Positions 6,073-12,986 of a DNA stretch of 17,058 nt are shown in pieces. The stretch's first letter is position 1. Each line of letters starts with the position of its first letter. The position numbers and the translations under genes were made by a program. The stretch lies in assembly GCA_017935825.1 (NCBI GenBank), contig JAGBGW010000207.1, positions 1-17,058 on the forward strand. The letters are read 5' to 3'. The DNA is from Clostridia bacterium (lineage in GTDB: Bacteria; Bacillota; Clostridia; Christensenellales; Maliibacteriaceae). The notes below the pieces were generated by a model, which saw nothing but the letters and a program-made list of their open reading frames with translations, did no database searches and was not told the DNA's origin.

Positions 6073-6102
6073 ATTATAGCACTATATCTTGCAATATGTC
6101 AA
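6073..6102 (-). promoter_or_regulatory. Consensus sigma-A promoter of rplU-prp-rpmA
   Basis: On the minus strand TTGACA (6102-6097) and TATAAT (6078-6073) are both perfect consensus hexamers with 18-base spacing. The predicted transcription start near 6066 leaves a leader of about 80 bases before rplU. It is the best promoter in the window. Confidence 0.88.
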
Positions 6103-6143
6103 CGATTTTATGTCGCTTTTTCCTTGAAAACACGGCATTTTTC

Positions 6144-7637
6144 TTAAGGAAGAATCACAATATCTCGTGCCGAAAGATCCGTCATAGGCCCAACCGCTTC
6201 CACCTGTACCGTCGCCTGATGCAGACAGCCAAGGGACTGTACATAGACACGACGTCCTTCGGGGATGCGGAAGACACAATCTTTTTCGTTTTTCTCCATC
6301 AAATTGGAAGCCACCACCGGGTGCAGACGTACAAGCACGTCGCCGTCAGTGTGATGCAGAAGGTTTTCCACCTCGCGTACCGCCTGGGAGATGACAGCGA
6401 TCTCGCTTTTGATCACGCCCTCGCCGCGGCAGTAGGGACATGCTTTTTCAAGCACACTTGCGGCGTTGTGGCGCGCCTTCTTTCTGGTGATTTCAAGCAG
6501 ACCAAGCTGGGAGAATTCACCGATGAAGGTGCGGGTGCGATCCTCGCTGAAGCGCTGTGCAAGACGATCTTTGACCGCCTGACGGTCTTCGTCGGACTGC
6601 ATGTCGATGAAATCCACGATGATGATGCCGCCGATATCGCGCAGGCGCATCTGTCGGGCGATCTCGTCCGCCGCCTGCAGGTTCACTGCCAAAATGGCAT
6701 CGCTGTGGGAATTTTTACCCACGCATTTGCCGCTGTTTACATCGATAACGGTCAAGGCTTCCGTGGGGTCGATCACAAGATAGCCGCCGTTTTTGAGCCA
6801 GACTTTGCGGTTCATCAGCTTTGCAGCACGGGCATCCACGCTGAACACGGTGAAAAGATCGCTTTCCTGATCCCACAGGCGAATACGATCCACCAGATTG
6901 GGCGCCCATACGTGCATCATTGCCATGACGCTGTCGTAGCTGTGCCGGTCATCTACGATGACCTCGTCGTAGGATTCATCGAAGCGGTCGCGGATGGCGC
7001 GCATGACGATGTCGCTGTCGTCGTGCACCAGTGCAGGTGCAGTGCGCTTGCCGATCTTCTCCTTAATATGTTCCCAGCGGTCGCAAAGGAAGCGGATCTC
7101 GCGCTCCAACGTGTCATTGTCACAGCTTGCCGCCGCCGTGCGCATGATGATGCCCATGCCCTGGGGGCAGACGCTTTTTGCAAGGTCGCACAGACGGTTG
7201 CGCTCCGCTTCATCGGTAATGCGGCGGGATACGCCCACATCGTCGGAATCGGTCAAAAGCACAATATGACGTCCGGGCAGCGTAATATTGGCAGAAAGAC
7301 GCACGCCCTTCTCACCACCTGAAACTTTGACCACCTGCACCACAACTTCGTCGCCCACTTTCAGCGGCACTTTTTTGTTGGCAGGCTTCTTTTCACCATC
7401 GACAAAGCGGTAATCCTCACAGCAGTCGCAAAAGTGAAGGAATGCACAACGCTTCAGACCGATGTCTACAAATGCAGCATCCATCCCGGGCAGGACAGAG
7501 TCCACCCGACCTTTATAGATGTTGCCCATGGTCTGCTCGCATTCTTCACAGCTGTAAGCAATTTCCACGGGATCGCCGTCGCAGAGTATTGCCATCTTTT
7601 TCATGTGCGAACGCACACGAATCAGCATCTGCTTCAT
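6144..7637 (-). CDS. rng: Ribonuclease E/G
   Basis: A single-strand endoribonuclease of the RNase E/G family, acting in rRNA processing and mRNA decay. The 497-aa length is that of RNase G, with no long RNase E scaffold tail. An S1-like domain (about residues 37-118, GNIYKGRVDSVLPGMDAAFVD) is followed by the 5'-sensor/RNase H-like region. The DNase I-like catalytic core has metal ligands Asp299 (LTVIDVNSG) and Asp342 (IIIVDFIDM), spaced 43 apart as in E. coli RNase E. The zinc-link CPYCRGEG has Cys400 and Cys403. The ATG follows AAGGGGCG, 12 bases after the preceding stop. An alternative start is Met4 or Met12. Location beside rplU is common in Clostridia. Confidence 0.95.
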   Translation of the reverse strand: MKQMLIRVRSHMKKMAILCDGDPVEIAYSCEECEQTMGNIYKGRVDSVLPGMDAAFVDIGLKRCAFLHFCDCCEDYRFVDGEKKPANKKVPLKVGDEVVVQVVKVSGGEKGVRLSANITLPGRHIVLLTDSDDVGVSRRITDEAERNRLCDLAKSVCPQGMGIIMRTAAASCDNDTLEREIRFLCDRWEHIKEKIGKRTAPALVHDDSDIVMRAIRDRFDESYDEVIVDDRHSYDSVMAMMHVWAPNLVDRIRLWDQESDLFTVFSVDARAAKLMNRKVWLKNGGYLVIDPTEALTVIDVNSGKCVGKNSHSDAILAVNLQAADEIARQMRLRDIGGIIIVDFIDMQSDEDRQAVKDRLAQRFSEDRTRTFIGEFSQLGLLEITRKKARHNAASVLEKACPYCRGEGVIKSEIAVISQAVREVENLLHHTDGDVLVRLHPVVASNLMEKNEKDCVFRIPEGRRVYVQSLGCLHQATVQVEAVGPMTDLSARDIVILP

Positions 7638-7649
7638 GGTATCGCCCCT

Positions 7650-8309
7650 TTACACAAGTTCAAACAAATCTTTGGGTTCTTCCTTATCGCCTGCAAAAAG
7701 TCCGCGCTGCAGACAGCGGAAGTCAGGCTCATACTTCGCAAAATCACAGAACGCCTGTGCAAGAAGCGTGGGCGAAAGGTTGGCCGCGCTGCCTGCGCAA
7801 AGACGAAGTGAAATGCTGTTGTCGGTCACTTTATGCTGCAGGATCATGGGCTTGATATCCACGGTGCGAAGTCCCTTTTTGGAATGCTTCTGCACGAGAA
7901 TCTCCTCCTGCGCCATAAACTCCTGCCAAATAGATTCAATATTCTTCTTATCGGGGAAGGTGATGGCGCAATCGCAAAGCGATACGCGGCTCATCAGTGC
8001 AGGATAGCTATCCTCCACCGTGCAGGTGCGCACCACGGAAATACCGTCGGGCAATGCCGCGATCAGGTCGTGGGTCATCTGCATGGGGTCTGCCCCGTCT
8101 TCCACTTTAATATCCATGTACTCCGCATGGCTGGTCATGCCAACGGGCGATGCCATTGCAAAGGACAAAATGGGATGGGGATTGAAGCCCTGCGAATAAC
8201 ACATGGGGATATTTGCACGGCGCAGCGCACGCTGCATGGTGCGCATCAGATCCAGATGTGAAATATACACGGCAGTGCCGACTTTACGAAACTGAACTAA
8301 AAATCTCAT
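7650..8309 (-). CDS. TIGR03936/DUF2344 radical SAM-linked protein
   Basis: A protein of the DUF2344 family, found almost always next to, or fused to, the radical SAM protein encoded just upstream; its function is unknown. Family features are the start MRFLVQFRKVGTAVYISHLDLMRTMQRALRR, then IPMCYSQGFNPHPILSFAMASPVGMTSHAEYMD. The C-terminal half is less conserved. It is soluble with no membrane segment. I chose ATG at 8309 (219 aa) because it makes a 4-base ATGA overlap with the radical SAM stop and follows a GGGTGG ribosome site. Starting at GTG 8318 would add three residues. The overlap implies coupled, roughly equal synthesis of the two proteins. Confidence 0.9.
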   Translation of the reverse strand: MRFLVQFRKVGTAVYISHLDLMRTMQRALRRANIPMCYSQGFNPHPILSFAMASPVGMTSHAEYMDIKVEDGADPMQMTHDLIAALPDGISVVRTCTVEDSYPALMSRVSLCDCAITFPDKKNIESIWQEFMAQEEILVQKHSKKGLRTVDIKPMILQHKVTDNSISLRLCAGSAANLSPTLLAQAFCDFAKYEPDFRCLQRGLFAGDKEEPKDLFELV

Positions 8310-10141
8310 ACGCACCACCCTGCCTTAAAGCAATCTGCGCCGCAGGCATTGCAGCCCTGACGGCAGTCACGGGTCGTCTGTTCTGCTTGTGCCTTGTTCC
8401 ATTCACGAAGCATGAATTCCTTGGTCACGCCGCAATCGATGTGATCCCAGGGCAGGGGCGCATCGATGTCGCGGGGCTTGTTTGCAACGTCGGTGACGTT
8501 CACACCGCAGTCGTCAAATGCCTGCATCCAGGAATCGTATTTAAAGTGATCGTCCCAACCGTCAAAGCGGCAGCCGCGAAGATAGGCAGCTTCCAGTACA
8601 TCCGCCATCTCGTCGCCGCCTACTGCAAAGCAGGTTTCAAGCTGAGAGACTTTCGATGCATGCCAGGAATAGGATACCCCACGGCGGCGCAGTGCACCGC
8701 GCAGGAACTCCTGCTTTTGGAAAATCTCTTCCTGGGTGATCTGTCCGCACCACTGGAAGGGAGTGTCGGGCTTAGGTACGAAGGTGGCAGTGCTGACCAC
8801 GATGCGAAGACCGGGCGCACGCTTGGATTTTTCGATGGAATAGTAGACGTCTGCCACCTTGTTGACAAGATCAGCAAGCGCCTGCAGGTCTTCTTGTGTC
8901 TCAGTGGGAAGACCGATCATGAAGTACAGCTTAATATGGCTGTAGCCGTTTTCAAAGGCGATGCGGGCGCAGCGAAGAAGGTCTTCTTCCGTTACGTTCT
9001 TATTGATGACGTCGCGAAGGCGCTGGGAACCTGCCTCGGGCGCGAAGGTAAGACCGGTCTTTCGCACGTTGGAGCTATGACGCGCCATATCCTCACCAAA
9101 GGAGTCGATGCGAAGGGACGGCAGAGACACTGCCACGCGGCGGCAGCCAAGAAGCTCCTCCAGCTTGTCCTCCAGTTCGTTCAGATTGGAGTAGTCGCCG
9201 GTGGAAAGGCTGGTCAGGGAAATTTCCTCATACCCTGTTGCATCCGCCTGTGCCTTGGCGATTTCCAAAATGCGCTCCATGCTCTTTTCACGAAGCGGAC
9301 GGTAGATCATACCTGCCTGACAGAAGCGGCAGCCACGGGTGCATGCGCGGAAGACTTCCATCATCATGCGGTCGTGGACGATGCCAAGGAAGGGCACGAT
9401 GGGTGCAGTGGGATAGGCAGCCTTGTCCAAATCCGCCACGATGCGCTTGCGCACAACTTCGGGTGCGCCGCTGCCTTTTTTGGGCACCACGCGGCCGTCT
9501 TCCAAAGTCTCGTAAAGCGCGGGGACGTAGACGCCCTCGATCTTTGCGGCACGCTTCAAGAAAGCCTGACGGGCAAGGCCTTTATATTCCTTGTAAAGTT
9601 CAATCAGCTCAAGGTTGACCTCCTCGCCCTCACCGATGATGCAGATGTCCACAAAGGGTGCAAGGGGCTGAGGGTTGTAGACACAGGGACCGCCTGCCAC
9701 CACAATGGGATGCTCATCGGTACGGTTTGCGCTTCGAAGCGGAATGCCGCCCAAATCCATCATGTTGAGCATGTTGGTGTAGCTCATCTCATAAGAAAGA
9801 GAAAAGCCCACCATATCAAATGCGCAAAGAGGGGTGTGTGTTTCCAGAGAAAACAGCTTCATTTCGTTGTCACGCAGCTGTTTTTCCATATCGGGCCAGG
9901 GTGCGTACACACGCTCGCAGTATACATCCTCGGGGCTGTTCATTGCCTCGTAGAGGATCTTGCTGCCAAGATGGGACATGCCCACCTCGTACAGGTCGGG
10001 GAAAGCAAGTGCAAAGCGGACCGCCATGCGGGAAGGGTCCTTCACCGTCATGTTCAGCTCGCCGCCGGTGTAGCGGGAAGGCTTTTCCACGCGGCGCAAG
10101 ATCCGCTCCAAAGTTTCGTTTACCAATGGAATGTCCTCCAT
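8306..10141 (-). CDS. B12-binding-like radical SAM protein (TIGR03960 type)
   Basis: A radical SAM enzyme of unknown reaction. The N-terminal ~200 residues resemble a cobalamin-binding-type domain (FPDLYEVGMSHLGSKILYEAMN, then GFSLSYEMSYTNMLNMMDLGG, GGPCVYNP, IIGEGEE). The radical SAM core has the [4Fe-4S] motif CTRGCRFC (Cys267, Cys271, Cys274), the SAM-binding SLSTGDYSNL, and FAPEAGSQRLRDVINK. The last 20 residues hold five cysteines (593, 597, 600, 604, 610), a likely second metal site. The length, 611 aa, matches the unfused form; in other genomes the DUF2344 domain is fused at the C-terminus. The start has only a weak GGAAGA close upstream. A 59-base gap separates it from spoIVFB. Confidence 0.9.
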   Translation of the reverse strand: MEDIPLVNETLERILRRVEKPSRYTGGELNMTVKDPSRMAVRFALAFPDLYEVGMSHLGSKILYEAMNSPEDVYCERVYAPWPDMEKQLRDNEMKLFSLETHTPLCAFDMVGFSLSYEMSYTNMLNMMDLGGIPLRSANRTDEHPIVVAGGPCVYNPQPLAPFVDICIIGEGEEVNLELIELYKEYKGLARQAFLKRAAKIEGVYVPALYETLEDGRVVPKKGSGAPEVVRKRIVADLDKAAYPTAPIVPFLGIVHDRMMMEVFRACTRGCRFCQAGMIYRPLREKSMERILEIAKAQADATGYEEISLTSLSTGDYSNLNELEDKLEELLGCRRVAVSLPSLRIDSFGEDMARHSSNVRKTGLTFAPEAGSQRLRDVINKNVTEEDLLRCARIAFENGYSHIKLYFMIGLPTETQEDLQALADLVNKVADVYYSIEKSKRAPGLRIVVSTATFVPKPDTPFQWCGQITQEEIFQKQEFLRGALRRRGVSYSWHASKVSQLETCFAVGGDEMADVLEAAYLRGCRFDGWDDHFKYDSWMQAFDDCGVNVTDVANKPRDIDAPLPWDHIDCGVTKEFMLREWNKAQAEQTTRDCRQGCNACGADCFKAGWCV

Positions 10142-10200
10142 TCTTCCAGAATGATGTATGTTGAAAATCTACAAATTTTGTATACAGAATTCCATATTTA

Positions 10201-11076
10201 TCATACCTTATCTGCACCCCTGCTGTCAATGTAGGGATACAGGTAAGCACTGTTTATCGATATTTTTTTACCATATTTTGCCGCCAGATGTGCCGCCTGC
10301 AGTTCATCCAGCTGTCCCACTTTTTGCATAACTTCATCATAGATCTCAATGTGATGGTATTTGCCTGCGCCAAGCTTTGAAAAAAGCCGTTCCAGCGGCA
10401 GATCCTTTGATACTGCGACGGTTTCAACGGGAAGGATCTTTCCCCTTTGCACCATGGCGGCTTTTGCATGGGCGGACAAAAGATACCTGCCCTTTTTTCG
10501 CTTTTCGCTTCGCGCAGAGAGCATCAGCACCGCGCCGCAGCAAAGAAGGGTGAAATTGACACCATATGCACGCCATGCGATACAGGCAAGCAAAATCAGC
10601 ACGCACCCCAACCCAATGCCAAGGTTTGCCGTCAGCGTGTGCGCCCACGCCGCCCCACGACTCGATGCGATAGCACGAAGAATCCTTCCCCCATCCATAG
10701 GCAAAGCAGGCAATAGATTAAACGCACCAAAGGCAAAGCCATACAGATACATCAGGCGAAAGAATTCCAGCGGCTTAAGCACATACAGCGCATGAAACAG
10801 CAGGCTTAAAACAAAGCTTGCCGCAGGACCTGCTGCGGCAATGGCGATCTCGGTTTTCGGGTCATCCTGCAGATCGCAGGCAAGGGTAAGGGATGCGCCA
10901 AAAGCATGCAGACGGATGCCCTCCATGGGCACGTCCAGCATCCATGCCGCACACGCATGGGCACATTCATGCAGAAAAATGCTCAGTAACGCCGCGCAGT
11001 AGACCTGCATTTTTCCAATCCACGCGGCAAACACAAGCGCCAAAACAAGATAGGGGCTCAACGCAAGCTTCTTCAT
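10201..11076 (-). CDS. spoIVFB: SpoIVFB-type intramembrane metalloprotease (M50)
   Basis: A site-2-protease-family zinc metalloprotease. In B. subtilis SpoIVFB cleaves pro-sigma-K in the membrane around the forespore. The zinc motif HECAH (His36, Glu37, His40) lies in the first membrane segments, and the third ligand is in LLPALPMDGGR (Asp128). About six hydrophobic segments span residues 5-195. The C-terminal ~90 residues (about 205-291) are soluble and match the position of the CBS domain of SpoIVFB. It overlaps the spoIVFA stop by 4 bases (ATGA), so it is translationally coupled to its regulator. The spoIVFA-spoIVFB pair upstream of rplU-rpmA recalls the B. subtilis order, with three extra genes inserted between. 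Another M50 role is possible but less likely. Confidence 0.88.
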   Translation of the reverse strand: MKKLALSPYLVLALVFAAWIGKMQVYCAALLSIFLHECAHACAAWMLDVPMEGIRLHAFGASLTLACDLQDDPKTEIAIAAAGPAASFVLSLLFHALYVLKPLEFFRLMYLYGFAFGAFNLLPALPMDGGRILRAIASSRGAAWAHTLTANLGIGLGCVLILLACIAWRAYGVNFTLLCCGAVLMLSARSEKRKKGRYLLSAHAKAAMVQRGKILPVETVAVSKDLPLERLFSKLGAGKYHHIEIYDEVMQKVGQLDELQAAHLAAKYGKKISINSAYLYPYIDSRGADKV

Positions 11077-11708
11077 TCCTGTACCCAGATTTCAGGATCG
11101 ATGCTTGCGCCGCCCTGATAGACGGTAAAGCGAATGGGTGTGCCTGCTTCATCCGCCAAAGCAATGGTTCCCCCTGCTTCCACTGCATCGCCCTTTTGCA
11201 CCTGTACCCCACCAAGCGCTGAAAGCACTGCGCTTGTACCGTCGGCAAAATCGATGGCAATACTTTCATCCGTCACGTCCGACACCACACCGTCACAGGG
11301 GCAGGCAATGGGCTGGTTTGCCTGCACATTCAGCAAAACATGCGACCCCGTGTCCGAATACGTCCGAAGCACCGCGCCCTGCACCGGCATACGTCGGGAA
11401 TCGCCCTCCCCCACGCTCTGCGCAGCAAAGGCGGTGACGGTATCTTCCATCTGAAGCTGTACGAATTTCAGTCTGCCCAGCGTTTCTTCCGCATCGATGT
11501 CAAACGTCAATGCCGTTGCAACACCCTCTCGCACACGGGCGCTCCATGGTGTATCCAGTGCTTTCAAAATCAGCGCGGCACATAAAATACACACGCAGAT
11601 AAAAGCATGCAATGTCACCTTGCCTGCTCGGTCCGTTGCTTCCTCTTTTTGTTCCTCATGCTTTGCCGTGTGCGTGACCGACAGCCTTTTCACTCTGTTT
11701 TCTTCCAT
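11073..11708 (-). CDS. spoIVFA: SpoIVFA-like regulator with degenerate LytM/M23 domain
   Basis: Likely the membrane partner that holds SpoIVFB inactive until the forespore signal. Residues 31-51 form one transmembrane helix after a charged ~30-residue N-terminus. The outer C-terminal ~110 residues look like an M23/LytM beta domain (VLLNVQANQPIACPCDGVVSDV, VQVQKGDAVEAGGTIAL). The M23 zinc ligands are missing: the usual HxH strand reads IRFTVYQ, so it is probably not a peptidase, as in SpoIVFA. I chose ATG at 11708 (211 aa) because GGGGGGA lies 6 bases upstream; starting at 11756 would add 16 unlikely residues. That ribosome site lies in the 3' arm of a terminator-like hairpin. Assignment rests on domain and pairing with spoIVFB. 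Confidence 0.82.
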   Translation of the reverse strand: MEENRVKRLSVTHTAKHEEQKEEATDRAGKVTLHAFICVCILCAALILKALDTPWSARVREGVATALTFDIDAEETLGRLKFVQLQMEDTVTAFAAQSVGEGDSRRMPVQGAVLRTYSDTGSHVLLNVQANQPIACPCDGVVSDVTDESIAIDFADGTSAVLSALGGVQVQKGDAVEAGGTIALADEAGTPIRFTVYQGGASIDPEIWVQE

Positions 11709-11742
11709 AAAAAATCCCCCCATACAAAACTGTATGCGGGGA
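11709..11742 (-). terminator. Terminator-like hairpin overlapping the spoIVFA RBS
   Basis: Twenty bases after the rodA stop, the minus strand can form a stem of TCCCC, one mismatch, then GCATACA... (11742-11731) with a GTATG-GGGGGA 3' arm (11725-11715), a 4-base loop, and six T immediately after (11714-11709). The G-rich 3' arm is also the spoIVFA Shine-Dalgarno, and the T run is its spacer to the ATG at 11708. It could end the rodA transcript, hide the ribosome site, or both. Confidence 0.6.
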
Positions 11743-11761
11743 CAAGTGTGTTTCATTCACT

Positions 11762-12973
11762 TTACAGCAAAAGCTTATTCTGATTGGAGTATCGCACGCG
11801 GTTTCGTCTGCAGTAGACGTTCTGCGCAAGGCCGATACAGATCATGTTGGTCCACATGTTGGAACCACCGTAGCTCATAAACGGCAGCGGAATACCCGTG
11901 ATGGGCATGATGCCGATGGTCATGCCGATGTTTTCAAAGATGTGGAAGAAGAACATGGAGCACACGCCCACGATGACCAGTTTGCCAAAGCGGTCGGGAG
12001 TCTTATGCGCCATGTACAAAAGGCGAAGCAGCAGCAGCAGATACAAGCCGATCAATACCGATGCACCCACAAAGCCGAAGGCCTCCGCCGTGGCGGAAAA
12101 GATGAAGTCGGTATGCTGGTCGGGCACATAGTCCAGCTGACTGATGGAGCCTGCGGTCAAAAAGCCGTTGCCGCGCATGCCGCCGGAACCGATGGCAAGC
12201 TTGGACTGGGTCAGCTGATAGACGTCGTCGCTGGTGGATGCGCCGCTCATGCCGAAAAAGCCGTTGAGGCGCAGGCGCTGTTCGTCATTCAAGACATACT
12301 TGATGGCAAGGGGAATTGCGATGGCCGCCGCCCCCACACCTGTGAAAATGATCTTGAAATTGACACCTGCCACAAAAATCATGCCCACAAAAATGGCGAT
12401 GCACACAAGTGCAGTACCCAAGTCAGGCTGCAGCATGATCAGGATAAAGGGAATGGCAAACATCGCCACCGCAGGCACGATCTGATTGAACCGGGTGATC
12501 TTTTCATCCTGCGCGGATAAAAGCTTGGCAAGGCAAAGGATGATGGCGATTTTACAGAACTCCGAAGGCTGCAGACCGCGTTCACCCAATGTGAACCAGG
12601 AAACTGCACCACGGGTGGATTCACCGATGACCCAAAGGATGGCAAGTGCGCCCACGATCAGGGCGTAATACACCCAGATGAGGTTGTCGTAGAACTCCCG
12701 TTCAAAGATGATCGCCACGGCGAACATGATGATCACGCCCGTGACAAACCAAAGCGCCTGCAGCATCACATAGCGGGAATCGCGCAGCATCAAAAGTTTT
12801 TCTCCAAAAGAAGCATCCTGCGGCGCCGCATCCAGCGTGCAGTTGCCGATGCTGATCAAAGAAAAGCATACGATGGCGGTGATGATCAGCAAAAGGATAT
12901 AGTCGATGGAGGCTACTTCGCGCCGTATATCACGGCGAAAGTCGGGACGTAAATTGTTTAAGTTCAGCTTCAT
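11762..12973 (-). CDS. rodA: RodA, SEDS peptidoglycan glycosyltransferase
   Basis: A polytopic SEDS-family enzyme that polymerises lipid II into glycan strands during cell elongation, together with the class B PBP encoded directly upstream. About ten membrane segments are visible in 403 aa. Family motifs are LGERGLQPSEFCKIA (129-143), LQPDLGTALV (181-190), SKLAIGSGGMRGNGF (257-271), and the segment DYVPDQHTDFIFSATAEAFGF containing the essential Asp289. GIPLPFMSYGGSNM lies near the C-terminus. The ATG is 13 bases after the mrdA stop, and GAGGAGGG overlaps that stop. SpoVE or FtsW are alternatives by sequence, but the mre-mrdA context favours RodA. In many Clostridia minC-minD-minE occur in this neighbourhood and are absent here. 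Confidence 0.93.
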   Translation of the reverse strand: MKLNLNNLRPDFRRDIRREVASIDYILLLIITAIVCFSLISIGNCTLDAAPQDASFGEKLLMLRDSRYVMLQALWFVTGVIIMFAVAIIFEREFYDNLIWVYYALIVGALAILWVIGESTRGAVSWFTLGERGLQPSEFCKIAIILCLAKLLSAQDEKITRFNQIVPAVAMFAIPFILIMLQPDLGTALVCIAIFVGMIFVAGVNFKIIFTGVGAAAIAIPLAIKYVLNDEQRLRLNGFFGMSGASTSDDVYQLTQSKLAIGSGGMRGNGFLTAGSISQLDYVPDQHTDFIFSATAEAFGFVGASVLIGLYLLLLLRLLYMAHKTPDRFGKLVIVGVCSMFFFHIFENIGMTIGIMPITGIPLPFMSYGGSNMWTNMICIGLAQNVYCRRNRVRYSNQNKLLL

Positions 12974-12986
12974 AAACCGTCCCTCC

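Noticed and set aside
6113..6147. Terminator after rng
   Set aside because: A stem of TTCCTT and AAGGAA with an inner GAAAA/TTTTC pairing exists, but on the minus strand it is followed by A residues rather than T. Readthrough into rplU is likely.
5721..7322. A 533-codon open frame on the + strand
   Set aside because: It is antisense to rplU, its promoter and leader, and rng, all of which are firmly identified. The translation is His/Ala-rich with no family match.
8213..10234. A 673-codon open frame on the + strand
   Set aside because: It lies entirely opposite the radical SAM gene and the DUF2344 start, and has no recognisable domain or ribosome site. It is a by-product of GC-rich third positions on the coding strand.
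11073..11756. Active M23 endopeptidase
   Set aside because: The fold resembles LytM, but the zinc-ligand HxxxD and HxH positions are absent, so it was called SpoIVFA-like instead.
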